A stretch of DNA of 64,000 nt, from NCBI GenBank assembly GCA_027575805.1, contig JANBPU010000020.1, positions 1-64,000 on the forward strand, given 5' to 3'. The DNA comes from Mycoemilia scoparia (taxonomy: Eukaryota > Kickxellomycota > Kickxellomycetes > Kickxellales > Kickxellaceae). How positions within the stretch are numbered: the first letter of the stretch is position 1; each line of letters begins with the position of its first letter. The notes beneath the pieces were generated by a model, which saw only the letters and a program-made list of their open reading frames with translations, had not been told where the DNA came from and searched no databases. The translations under genes and the position numbers were made by a program. Shown piece after piece: positions 43,661-55,310 of the stretch.

Positions 43661-44354
43661 GCTCGAGCACTGTGTATAGCAACGACTGTGCTTGACAGGT
43701 TCAACATATGGATCATAATATTCAAAGGGTGACTTTTGGTGACCAACGATTATAGGGGAAATCCCAGTCAAATGAGTGACTCTATAGCCCTTCAAAAATA
43801 ACTACCCATATGATTTATAAAGTCCAAAAAATCATGATATACTCCAAACTGTATCATTTATGACTATAAGATGTTTTTTTGGTGGTTTATGCACATCCCT
43901 TTCACAATAAATTTGTTATTATTGGAAGCAACTACGCCCAGAATTTACGCTGCCAGATAATAAAACCAGACACTCACCTTATCCATTGCCTATATATAAC
44001 GGACTGGTGATAGCGTAGCAATAACTTGCTCTTTAACGAAATGCCTATTCCGCTGCTTAAGCTGTTTTGGTACTGCACAAATGCTATACTCAATATTATT
44101 ATTAATGATGATGCTGAAATTTTGCCTTTGGGGGAATAATACTAGCAGCATTCATTAAACAATTAGTCAGACTGTATAATTTCACTATAGAAAAAAGACC
44201 ATGCTGGCTTTGATCACCCACTCTTGGCATAATTAGATCAGCATCTAAAATTTTCTTTTAGTTGGCAGCACTTTAAAAAGCGATATTTGTCTAAACCAAA
44301 GAGCAATTCTTTATTTCTGTGTTTAAACCTATTGATTTCATCCTTACATCAGAC
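43661..44354. other. intergenic, contains family-1 copy 5 and the NMD3 promoter
   Basis: 694 bp between two plus-strand genes. The first 150 bp hold a family-1 element; the rest is AT-rich with no recognised motif. Confidence 0.55.
43707..43810. mobile_element. family-1 inverted-repeat element, copy 5 (short subtype)
   Basis: 104 bp, starting 46 bp after the stop of the C8orf76-like gene. Ends TATGGATCATAATATTCAAA and CCCTTCAAAAATAACTACCC then ATA. The interior is TTTTGGTGACCAACGATTAT then AGGGGAAATCCCAGTCAAAT and GAGTGAC; it lacks the TTTTACTAGTAAA block. Confidence 0.85.
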
Positions 44355-46032
44355 ATGGAATACATTCCGGAACAAAAGCAACAGCTTATGTATGTCTTCA
44401 TAACAGCCAATATAGTGCTGATATACAAATACTAGCATATGCATCATTTTGATGTGAAAAAAGATATTAAAATTCAGAATAACCTAAAAGTATGCTTTCA
44501 TTTGTAAATTCAAATGTAGATTGTGCTGCCAATGCGGCACCTCAATAGCACCAAACCCCGCAAATATGTGCGTTAATTGTATCAGAACCATTGTCGACAT
44601 CACTGAGGGCATACCGAAGCAGGCTACAATTCACTACTGTAAAAGTTGTGGTAGATACTTGCAGCCGCCAGCACACTGGCTGGCCTGCGATTTCGAAAGT
44701 CGAGAACTGCTCGCGCTATGTCTAAAGAAGCTCAAAGGGCTTGGTAAAGTCCGACTCATCGATGCAGGGTTTATCTGGACCGAACCTCACTCTAGAAGGA
44801 TCAAAGTCAAGCTAACAATCCAAAAAGAAGTATTTGCAGCTACAATTCTTCAGCAAACATTTGAGGTCGAGTTCATTGTGGGATACCAGCAATGCCCCGA
44901 CTGTATGCGAGTCATGGCACAAAACACATGGAAGGCCATGGTACAGATCCGCCAGAAGGTCGATCACCAGAGAACATTCTTTTATCTTGAGCAGCTTATC
45001 CTTCGCCACAATGCGCATGTTGACACTATCAATATCAAGGAAGTCAAGGGCGGCCTGGACTTCCACTTTGCTCAAAGATCGCACGCAATAAAGATGGTTG
45101 AATTTTTGGCCAACGTTGTCCCCACAAGAAGCAAGTCCTCTGAGCGACTTATATCGACTGACATCCACAACAACACATCCAACTACAAATTCACATACTC
45201 TGTTGAGATTGTACCAATATGCAAAGATGATCTGATCCCCTTACCTCGAAAATTGGCCAACTCACTTGGAAATATTAGCCCACTAGTCCTCTGCTCAAAG
45301 GTCGGCAGCTCTATACAGATCATCGACTTTAGGACATTGCAAACAGCAGACATATCATCGCAGGTTTACTGGCGTACCCCCGGAATAACCTGTGTCAGCT
45401 CCATTCGCGACCTAAAGGAGTTCTATGTCATGGACGTCGAATTGCTCGGCCCACGAAATGGCAGGTTTGCCTTGGCCGACGTAACAATACAAAAAATGGC
45501 AGATGTCGGCCGCAATGATGATGTGCTGATAGTCAGAAGCCATCTTGGAAACATTCTTAACTTTGGTGACACTGTTCTTGGCTACGATCTTACCACCGCC
45601 AATGTAAACAACGACAACTTTGCCAACATCCCCACCGAAGATCTCCCCAGCGTCGTCTTAGTCAAGAAGAGCTACGGTGATCGTCGTCGCAAGAGACGCA
45701 ACCGCAACTGGAAGCTTAAGCAGCTTTCCAAGGAAGAAGGCGAGCTTGTTGCAAAGAAACAAGAGCAAGAGAAGTTGGAGGCCGACTTTGAACAGTTCAT
45801 GCGTGATCTTGAAGAAGACCCTGACTATAGACAGAACATCAATCTATACAAGACCGGCGCTGCTACCGCTGCTCAGACAGGAGACAGCGGAGCCATGGAT
45901 GAAGAAGGCGATGACGATGACGATGAGTATCCTGATATTCCTCTCGAAGAGCTTCTTGAGGATCTCAATCTAAATGGCAGCAGCAAAAATCCCAATGACC
46001 CATTTGATGATGGTGAGGAAATGATGGAGTGA
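44355..46032 (+). CDS. NMD3: 60S ribosomal export protein NMD3
   Basis: Two exons: 44355-44389 (MEYIPEQKQQL, phase 2) and 44520-46032. The product is 515 residues, the usual length. The N-terminal zinc-binding region has LCCQCG with CVNC, then YCKSCGRYLQPPAHW and a third pair CPDC. The central eIF5A-like and OB-type domains follow (SHAIKMVEFLANVVPTRSK and QVYWRTPGITCVSSIRDLKE). The C-terminal tail is acidic (Asp/Glu run at ~475-490), where the nuclear export signals of Nmd3 lie (LEELLEDLNL). Nmd3 binds the joining face of pre-60S subunits and bridges them to Crm1 for export. Confidence 0.96.
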
Positions 46033-46182
46033 GCGGCCGATATTTTGCACTGAATTTGTTTGTTCAATTTAGTTTTAATACAAATAACTAATAAATTAAC
46101 ACTGGTTTTGAATAAAAATAATACAAATGTTATTTAAAAATGAGATAGTACCACAATGGCTGCTGAGGTACCTTGAAGATAT

Positions 46183-46225
46183 ATATAATAATAATAATAA
46201 TAGCAGCAACAGCAGCAGCACTCTG
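46183..46225. repeat. ATA/CAG trinucleotide microsatellites
   Basis: Adjacent runs of ATA and CAG/CAA-type units between the convergent NMD3 and GUCD1-like genes. Non-coding. Confidence 0.7.
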
Positions 46226-46320
46226 GTGGATAAAGAGCCAGTCAAATGCAGGCAAAATTGAATATGGTTAGGGAGAGAGGAAGGAAGAAATGCAAGGAAA
46301 ACAGAGAATGGTACATATAT

Positions 46321-47665
46321 TTATAGTTTTATTATTATACAGTCGTTGTCAGTTCCAGGCCTGGTGCGAGCCTGCTCCAGAACGCTAGCTTTTACTATGC
46401 AGTACTCATCGGTCATGGCTGGGTCGCGGATAAGAAACTCATCTTTTGAGGAGATGTAGGCGTACACCAGAACAAAGTGGCCGGCATACTCCTGGCGCTG
46501 GAACATACGCAGGAGTGACTTTGTAGCGGATGTGTGGCTTTGAGACGAACAGAGCTCACACCTTAGATGATAAACATCAACAAGGAGAATAGCAACAAAC
46601 TCTCTTGCGACCATAAAGCGCTTGAGATCCACCATGGTAAGAAAGATCTGGAGTATTCGGATGCCCTCCTGACTTGCCCTGGCAAACAGCTTGCTGACCC
46701 TTTCGGTGTCTTCGTTGTATTCCATCTGGTAGAATTTCTAAGCAAATACAACCAAAGAAATAGAATTAAATTCCAAAAACAACATTTTGTCACTCGCAGC
46801 TAAATTAGGAGAATTGTATATGGATGCTATTCCTCACCAGCTTTTTGTAGTCCGGATTCGATCCCCAGTACATTGTGTAATAAGTAAAGTCCGCATCTAT
46901 ATAATGGCGAAGCAAGTAGGCCAAGTCAATCGACCATACTGATGAGGTAGGACACCGGCCTGTTAGTTCTCTTAGAGTGCAAGTGGTGTATCCGAATGCC
47001 CTCAAAACCATGCAAACAGTGGCAAGCCCGCAATCCCAGGTATCCTGCTGCAGCACTTTTTGAACGGGATGGACTCGGGACAAATAGTCGTATTCAGTAG
47101 GCTTTGGCATCTTCATTCTATTATGCGTGGATGATGATGTGGCCGAGAATGAATGGGATTTTGATCTTCCGTGGTTCTTTAAGCTGCTCTTGCTACTGGC
47201 TGGCGACTTTTTGAGATTGATCTGCAGCTGTGGAGTCATATCTGTTATAACTCCGATGGCTTCATCCTCGATGGCTTTATTTGCAACGTCGCTGCCATTA
47301 TTACTGTTGCTACGGGCTCTGGCATAGTCTAGTCGACTCTTTCCCAATATTTCGGTCGCAGCACGGGAAACTTGTGCCTCATTTGTGGCTATTTTGGGCA
47401 AATTGTCTGTAGAAGACAGGAAATGCTGCGTGTTGAATTTAGAACCCGTTGGGCCTAGCGCTTTACTAGGAATTTTTGAGCCTTTTGCTAATGGTGATTT
47501 TGTAAACGAAAATAATGAGGAGATTGAAAATGCGTATGAATGATGCCGTTTATGGGTAAAGTCGTTGGTTGTGGTGGTGGTGGTGTCGGCTGTGGCAGTG
47601 GCAGTAGCTGTAGTGGTATTGGTAGTCTTTTGTTCTTCCGAAGCACTTATCATGCTTGTTGACAT
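46321..47665 (-). CDS. GUCD1-like (guanylyl cyclase domain-containing) papain-fold protein
   Basis: Two exons, 47665-46838 and 46737-46321, phase 0 (CTG|GTGAGG...GCTTAG|AAA), giving 414 residues. The N-terminal ~190 residues are low-complexity and Ser/Thr-rich, with Thr/Ala runs (TTTTTT, TATATA) encoded by GT-rich tandem codons. The conserved domain (~200-414) starts VHPVQKVLQQDTWDCGLATV and continues with FTYYTMYWG and later GHFVLVYAYI then FLIRDPA. The Cys (WDCGLA), His (GHFVLV) and Asp (RDP) are placed as in the C39/papain-like fold of the Guanylate_cyc_2 Pfam family. Despite that name, cyclase activity is not established. The role here is unknown. Confidence 0.83.
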
Positions 47666-49728
47666 ATGTAACTCAAAACAGTGAAGGAGGAGTGTTGTGT
47701 ATGTATATGTTCGAATTCAAGAAAGTCCTAGGGGGACATTGGAATCACCAAAACAGAATGAATGAAAAGGGCGGAGGGGGAGGGGGAATAAAGAAAGAGA
47801 CAAAGAGGACTAGTAGAATGAAGCCAAGTGACCTCCTGCAAAAGGATGAGGGTGGAAAGAGAATGTCACTGTGCTGTGTACTGCTTCTCAATCAACAAGC
47901 AATCTGAATAGAAGGAGCAAGAGTGTGTTCAAAAACTAGGCTGCTGCGCCCAATAAAAAGGCACCATGTAAGCTTAAAATCGAAAATTCACGGCTTTTAC
48001 GATTAAACAGCATATCAAGCGGGATACTAGTTTCCGTTCAAGGTCCGTTGCCACACCCATCAAGTGATCTTGCTGACAAAGAATGTATTTTGTGGAGCAT
48101 ACAACTTGTTCGGAATGAGTCTTTGCCGTTTCGTTTCTTGGCTAGTGTGCGTAGTTTGTCCCACGCATGGTCTCACACACAACATAAGCAGTCGGGCCAG
48201 CCAATGTAAAAACAGCAAGGCTATACATGCCAGCAGCAGAATGTGCCATTTATAGAACGAACACTGCTAAGCTTTATTGGAAGTATTATAAGTTGCCAAA
48301 CACCCACATTGATAAAGGTACTTAATAAACAGCTGTAATGCATCGTATTATGATAACGATGTCTTGCAGCATTTGCCTGATCTGGCTGCCGGCCATTACT
48401 AGCGGACTGTTTTTAGAATAGCACTACTGTTAACAATGCCCAGTACAGCAGGCGCAAAGATCCATGCCAATCCACACCTCTCCAACAGCATCATGATTTC
48501 CTATGTTTTATCTGGTGATACTATTCCCTGCTGGCTGCTCTCCGCCAGAGATATACTGCGATAACACGGTGTTCGGCATGAATCGAATACTTGCACTGAT
48601 ATATGCATCAGCCGTATGTTTTTCTCGGTTTCGAAAAGGCAGCTCAGAAAAAGGCACCTTGTTTGGAAATTTTCTGAGCGCTTGCTTTGTAGCTGCTTTT
48701 TCTTGCAAAACACCAACAAAGCTGAAAGGCAGCATGTCCAGAATTGATGCAGCTAAATTAAGCAGCAAAGTACGATTTTTTTATTTATCTAAAAGCTACT
48801 GCCCAAAGAGAGATAGCGACAGCAATACGTGCCACCAATATTCGGGCTGGCAATGCCAGTGATCAGCTTTAGCAGTAGCCCACTGATGTTTAGCCTAAAT
48901 TAAGCCCAAGTAATATCTCAATTCCTCATTAGGAAGTGCACTTTGATCGAAGGTATTTTGACATTAACAGCCGAAGAATAGAGCGGTCCTCCAAATATAG
49001 CACAGACAACAAATACTGCCACCTAAGAGACACGAATCCAGTAATTCTGGTGCATTTATCTGGCGCGAAGGCTTTCGATTGTTGCTCATAATATACGTTT
49101 ATTTTTAGCATTTCATATGAGTGACAATGCAATAGATCCATATTTGTAATCTGGGTAGTAGAAAAGCAAGAAGCCATGCAGCACCAATCCTTTATTAGCC
49201 TGTTTGCTGCGATGGTCTTTAAGATGGGCCACAGTTGGGACAAGACAATGGCAAGAACAGTTTATACTGGATTCTAGACTACTTGGAGGTTGATTTTGCA
49301 CACTTCACAATAGAAATAAATACAAGCTTATATCCATGGCAGCTACTATCATTCAATTGGTCTATTTGGGAAATATATAAACAATACAAAAATGGAAATC
49401 ATAATGATAGCTTTCGCAGCTGAGCCGAATACTAATACGAGGATGAGTAGGAGAAAGTCAAGAAGGAAAAATAGCGGATCCCGAGTGATTAAAGGATGCT
49501 CGAATATGCATGTGAGAGTTGGTGGTCCAATGGATCCACTTGCCACAATTTTATTATAAATCCAAGATCTTCGGGCCAACTTCGTCCTCAAGCTTACTCT
49601 TCTCCCTTTTCTCTGACGACTTTTTCATTTTTATTTTTCAGCAGCAGCGTCTCCTGCTTTATATTCTTTCCGGCCTAACACTACCACGTATTCATGCTAC
49701 ACAAGGACTCTTAGTATACACACAGCAG
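47666..49728. other. 2.06-kb divergent intergenic region
   Basis: Between the GUCD1-like gene (minus) and the DDHD gene (plus). It contains a purine-rich GGAGG/GGGGGA tract at 47765-47795. No gene, tRNA or family-1/2 element seen; short frames are unconvincing. Confidence 0.5.
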
Positions 49729-52700
49729 ATGAACACTAAGCCCGCAAGCAGCAGCAGCACCACCACCAAGACCGGCGCCTACCGGTCTTTCATTGGCCGG
49801 AGGCGGGCAACCAGTTCAAGCGAGGCGTTTCCGCAACACAATAACGGTAAGCTCGTGGCAGAGCTATAAATAACGCTATCTCGGACCGATACAATACCCC
49901 ACCATTTGTGGCTAATATTATAATTAAACTGTTCAAGTAGAATCTCGCCAGGAGAAACCTATTACTCACCTGTTCTTTGTTGTCCCAGGAACCGGTCCTC
50001 ACCTCGAAAATGAAAAGCCGGCTGGAAATTTTCTTAAAAATTGTAAGTGTACAAAACAAATGGCAGGGTAGTCTCTCCTCTAAAAGGGTACTAGGATATT
50101 CCCTTGGATACCAGCCAATCATCACCAAGACTCCAGCTAAAACGTATGGGATGTGGGCTGGCTTCCAGTGAATATACTAGTACCCTTTTGTGGAGAACTG
50201 GCAAAATATAAACACAAAAATTTATGCGCAATACCATGGGCAGATATTCAGATTGACCTAAGATTCACACACACCAATAGTCGCTCGGTTGGAAAAGTAC
50301 ATGAGAAGAATATGCGAAGATCATTTCACTCAGCACGGCACGAGAGTCGCAATGCGTCCCATCAGTAAGTCAACATTATCTCGCCGCTACCCCTTTTTCA
50401 GCATTCTTATGTACCGCAAAATCTGACGCATTGGAGCCCCTATTCAAACCGTCCCGTGTCTTTTCATCAATAGCATACCACCACAAAATGCACAGCCTCA
50501 ATTCCACCGATATGTAAGTCTCAGTTTTTCCTCTATCACGTGAAATATGTGTGCATACAAGCTCTGACCTTGCCCATTTATCCGTTCCCTTCATATACAG
50601 GAGGATGGACAAGATAACGCTGCCAACAATCCCCTGGATCCGCTCCGTTAATCACAACGTCATTGGCGATATTCTGTATTGGTTTTCCAGGTACAATGGC
50701 ACCAAGCTTACCCAGATTGTCATCAATGAGCTGAACATTGCCTACGATAAGTTCATTTCCGAAAACCCTAATTTCAATGGCAAGATCGGCCTGATATGCC
50801 ATTCCCTTGGGGGCCTTATATGCTATGACATACTATACCTCCAAAGGCGCCACTCTCTTCTCAAAGCTGCAAGGGAAAGCACAGAGGCCGACTTTCTTTT
50901 GGAAAAGGTCAACGAAAAGTGCCCACCACTTCCAGACCGCGACGAGGACCCTGATCATCTTACCCTCAAATTTAAGCCCACGTATTTGTACACAATGGGA
51001 AGCCCCATCGGAGGCGCAATGGTGTTTAGGAACCTCAGCTTCGATACATACACCATAGACTGCCATTTCCACAACATATTTCAGCCGTATGATCCATTTG
51101 GATACCGCACAGAGCCCCTGGCCGATGAGGCATACATAGACGAGCCTGCTATCCCAATCACTACTTTGCCAGAAAACCAGGTTGTCAGTGCCACTGCTAT
51201 ATCGGTCTTTGACGGGTTTTCTAGACCCCTTGCTTCGGTCGGAAGCCGCATCTCAAGACGACTTAGCGTGCTGCCACACCCTCATTTCCCACGTCCATTG
51301 ACGCCCAGAGCTTCGGGTCTTTTAAGCAGCGCAAGAAAGTCTGTGGAGCATCAAATCAGTCATCTGGCTAGTCTGGTCCATAATCCTTTGGGACACTCAC
51401 GATCAGAAAAGACGCTAAAGCCTTATCAGCATAGCCCGCTGGCCGCAAGCTGTCCGGATGGATTTGGGTCTCCAGTTTCTGCTACAGGCCATCTGTTTTA
51501 TGGCGATGAAAATTACAGCAATGACAGTTTAATGTATTCTAGAAGCCAGACCAACCTCGGACGCTCATCAAATGTTTCCTGGTACAACTCGATGGTCCCA
51601 AAGAGTTCTCCTGGACCTGCCCAGATAAACAGGCGTGGATCGGAAGCAGGCTCGGCAAAAGACAAATCTCTGTTCGACAAGCTCAAGTCAAAGAGTCCTC
51701 TGCTCCGCAACCGTGGAAAATCAATAAGCAAGTCCTTCAGTTCTGCACATAGCGAAGGTAAGGCGACCTTCGAGTATTCACCAAGCCTCAGAGTTGAGTC
51801 TGCACATAAACACACGTCCATTAGTCAGTCAATCAAGTCGCTATTCAAGCGAAATTTCAAAAAGGATGGCCCTGTGTCAAGCAGCCTAGACACTACACCT
51901 AGCACAAATAACCAGTCACCAGCTGGTCTTGCCGCGTCTACTAGTGGTTCTTCACCGCTCTCGGGTGCTTCCAAAAGTCCTCACAAGAACCGTAACTACA
52001 TGGTATTTGGACCCAAGAGTCATGAAAATGTTGGTCTTAATATCAAAGTTGGCTCTCCAAAAGCAGGTGCCGAGTACAGTCCAAACCACGACATTCCACA
52101 CTTTGAACGAAAGGATTCTGACGCATCAAGCGTTGATGCTATGGCCAAAAAAATATTCAGCCATATCATGATGCCCAAAATTGAAAGGTATCCAAGCGAG
52201 CCAGCATATTCAAACAAGGGTTACCCTCGTGCCCACTATGAGCCACATCAGTTATCCCCCCGTCAAAAGAATTTACAGAAAAGCTACGACCACCACCGTG
52301 AACCTGAGGCACCTAATATGTCATCTAGAAACTCGCCTTCTACAATGAGCATCAGAGACAAGAGTTCAAAGAAGAGGCGATCCCAGAGAAACTTCAGACG
52401 AACCACTCCACAGAGTATTCTTGAAATGAACATAAGTGAAATAAACGACAATATGGCCAAAGGCTATGTCAACCAGGACGCGATCAACGAGCTTATTCGA
52501 CAGATGGAAGAGACCCTGAGTGATCCAATGGTTTCAAAGAATCTTAATACCAATCATCCAACTAACCAGGCGCTATCGCGTCTAAGGGTTATATCCGCTA
52601 CCATGAAAAGAAAGGCATCAGCAGCAGTGCCCGCATACCGCTCCCAAAGTGAGATGCCAGGAGATTTTAGCCCTCGACCACCTCCGCCTGAGCTCCGAAT

Positions 52701-53754
52701 TGAGAACTGCTCTGACGATGATTCAGAGACCACACATCATCAGTCCGTGAATTCATCGGTATCATCACTAAGCACATCGTCAAGAGAGTATTCCGACGAA
52801 ACTAGAGTCAATACCGATCTCGACCAATACGAGCTAAAGTCGCCCCAGACGCTCATTGACTTGGAAGGCTCTGTTGATAACAACCAGAAAGACAAAAAGC
52901 CGATTCGCACAAGTCAGATTACAATATCGGGCGCAAACCCAATAATCGCAATGATGCACCAGGTCCTGGATGTCTCAAACACCGAATCATACTCCAAAGT
53001 GAGGACCTTGGAAGACCTAAATAGTGCCCACCAGAGCCTAAACAACAGCCCTGAATGTACTAATGACGATACTGACCATCAATTCCCACTTGTGACACCA
53101 TCAACATCCAGCGGAAACAACAGCCTGCGTCCAAGCTCGGGCGTTGAGGATAGTTTCACAAGAAGATTCCCAGAGTCAGCTCAAGTTTTCGATTCAACCC
53201 AGCAATATAGTCCTAATGTTGAGACATTCAATTCTTATTGTGGATCACCAAATGTTACGGTCGTTTCACTCAAAGACTCGAGTGGCGACAGTATCCACCA
53301 CAGCCCATCGCCGGTTAAAAAGAGGACACCTGTTCCACGAAATGTGTCCGGCACATCTACCATACTGTCTTCTTCCCGGCATCAGGCACTACACATGAGA
53401 GATAGCCATGTCACTGCTACCAGTGGTAGGGTTACTTTTGAAGAGCCTGCCAGCGCCAGATTTGCCAGGATCAACTCTGATGCAAATGATCTGATGCCGG
53501 TCAATGAAGAGGACGAGGATGATAACGACGAGGAGGAAGAAGATCTGCTTCCTCCACTTCCCTACTCGGAGCGCATGGACTATATCATCTCTTGGGAAAA
53601 GCGTCACCTTACCAGTGAGTACTGGCTTGGTCTGAAGGGACACTTCACATACTGGAACAACAAAGACGTCTTGTATCATATTTTGCATTATTCAGTCCTT
53701 AACGATAACGACGACGACGACGATAACGTTGGTGATGGTGATGGCAATTCTTGA
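49729..53754 (+). CDS. DDHD-domain phospholipase A1-like protein
   Basis: Five exons: 49729-49846, 49941-50042, 50281-50364, 50474-50513 and 50601-53754, all phases consistent, giving 1165 residues. Exon 2 encodes ITHLFFVVPGTGPHLENEKP, the start of the lipase fold. Exon 5 holds IGLICHSLGGLICYD, with the G-x-S-x-G-like nucleophile elbow (here CHSLGG), and YTMGSPIGG. The DDHD domain is split: HNIFQPYDPFGYR (near residue 290) and the C-terminal RMDYIISW then LGLKGHFTYWNNKDV. Between them lie ~700 disordered Ser/Pro/Arg-rich residues. By family it hydrolyses phosphatidic acid or related phospholipids at ER/Golgi membranes. The ATG at 50551 is intronic. Intron 2 contains a family-2 element. Confidence 0.88.
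50061..50203. mobile_element. family-2 inverted-repeat element, copy 2, inside an intron
   Basis: About 143 bp. The left end TGGCAGGGTAGTCTCTCCTC then TAAAAGGGTACTAGGATATT mirrors the right end GAATATACTAGTACCCTTTT then GTGGAGAACTGGCA, with a ~6-nt gap. The core CCTTGGATACCAGCCAATCA matches 26334-26473 reversed. It fills most of intron 2 of the DDHD gene, starting 19 bp after the donor. Confidence 0.82.
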
Positions 53755-54532
53755 AATTCATATTTGCATTTTTCACTCCAAAAACCTTATCTAAATTCAC
53801 ACAAATCATTTTTTACTCAATATTTTTTACAACATTCATGTTTATAATAAATCTATTTTTGTATAGGAAAAGATTTCAGTTGGGATCAAATGGACCATGA
53901 TTTTTGAAGGGTACTTCCTTTTGGTGGCCAGCGATTATAGGGGTAATCACAGCCAAATGAGTGACCAACTCTTCAAAAATAATCGCCCATATGGTCAAAG
54001 TTCAAAAGGCTTTAGGCAAAATGACCCCCAAGAGTAGTTGCGTATGAAATGGCTGATGATTGAGGCAAAACCGTGGGTCTATTTCTGCCTACCATAGATT
54101 AGATTTCAAGTGTAATCTTCCAATATTGGCAACTGACTTTCTACCCTGTTTTTTTAAAATAATTATTTTGACCAAAGGTTCACAGTATTAACCAAAGCAC
54201 GATATTGCATTTTGATAAATGCTAGGTTGATTAACAGGGAATACTTATTTTCAAATGTGGCCATAAATCTATAATCACACTGCTTTGACACCATATGCTG
54301 TAAACTCAAAGCGATTGGATCTCAGAATCAGATGTCATGGAATTTAGGCTGATGTCACATAGGCCTCATTTATCTAGTACATGGTTGGGGATCACACATA
54401 TAAGTCTAGAAACATTGCCATCACTCCTGGTTCTCATCTTGTTTCTCTCCCTCAGCTCTAACTGAACGTCCAAGCAGTCCATATTTTACTTCTTTGTGCT
54501 TATATTTATTGGAGAGTAGCTGGGATATAAGA
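53755..54532. other. intergenic: DDHD 3' flank, family-1 copy 6, POLD4 promoter
   Basis: 778 bp between two plus-strand genes. It contains a family-1 element 136 bp after the DDHD stop. Nothing else recognised. Confidence 0.55.
53890..53991. mobile_element. family-1 inverted-repeat element, copy 6 (short subtype)
   Basis: 102 bp. The left end AATGGACCATGATTTTTGAA is diverged; the right end CTCTTCAAAAATAATCGCCC then ATA is intact. The interior is GGTGGCCAGCGATTATAGGG then GTAATCACAGCCAAATGAGT, with no TTTTACTAGTAAA block. Confidence 0.85.
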
Positions 54533-55101
54533 ATGGCAAAATCAAAAGACAGCAGGCTAAAGTTTAGATCGTCAAAATCGAACCCTACGAGCCACCCAAT
54601 GCAGGAACAGGGCAAACAAAAGCCCAGGGTTAATTTGTCTAAACCAAGGTGCACAAAATCTAAACGAGTATCAACCCCAAGTGAATTTTATCCAACGAAC
54701 CCTTTACAAAGTAAGTATCATTTCGAAGATATATAGTTACTTATAAACATGCAACATTGGCACACACACACACACACACACACACACCTGCACCATGTAC
54801 TGGCTAACATCCATGGTTAAATGCTATGCTATCATATGGCCTAGTACACGTGGAGGACTATGATGATTTAAGTATACAGCTCTTTCGGTTTGACATGGAC
54901 GTATACTATGGCCCAACCATTGGCCTGACAAGGTCTGAGCGTTGGGCCAGAGCCAAGAGTCTTGGACTAAAGTCTCCACCCCAGAGAGTAAAAAAACATC
55001 TAGAGGATGCCAAGAGCCTGGAAAAGACTGGGTTGCAGACCAGCGTGTTTGAACATGCATGCCAATATGGTATCTGCCCCAATGCGAGAAATGAAGGCTA
55101 A
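54533..55101 (+). CDS. POLD4: DNA polymerase delta small subunit (POLD4/Cdm1)
   Basis: Two exons: 54533-54710 and 54845-55101, phase 1 (CAA A|GTAAGT, CCTAG|TACACG), giving 144 residues. Exon 1 is a basic, Ser-rich N-terminus. Exon 2 holds the family core: LFRFDMDVYYGPTIGLTRSE then RWARAKSLGLKSPP, matching the F-D-x-x-x-x-YGP-x-x-G-x-x-R-x-x-RW-x-RA pattern of POLD4 and fission-yeast Cdm1. It is the non-essential fourth subunit of the lagging-strand polymerase, absent in S. cerevisiae. A classical PIP box is not evident at the N-terminus. The in-frame Met at 54494 is also possible as a start, but the basic MAKSKDS start is preferred. The intron carries a (CA)n repeat. Confidence 0.85.
54761..54787. 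repeat. (CA)n microsatellite in the POLD4 intron
   Basis: About 13 CA units near the middle of the 134-bp intron. A (GT)n run follows at ~55252-55265, downstream of the gene. Confidence 0.9.
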
Positions 55102-55310
55102 TTGCTAAAAGCTAAGCCATCGCCAAGGACGGCAATAATGATGACTATACTGGTAGCATTATATTATTTTAAAAAAGCTAATATGGTTGTACATGTTGTA
55201 AAAATAAAGTATTGTGTTTACACACACAAAATCCAAGGCCAGTCTAGAAATTGTGTGTGTGTGTGAGCATTTGATGAATGCCTGAAAATATATGGCTATT
55301 TGGTTTTTGG

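Noticed and set aside
50551..50600. ATG at 50551 as the start of the DDHD gene
   Set aside because: Lies in intron 4. Exons 1-4 upstream restore the conserved ITHLFFVVPGTG lipase start with matching phases, so the real start is 49729.
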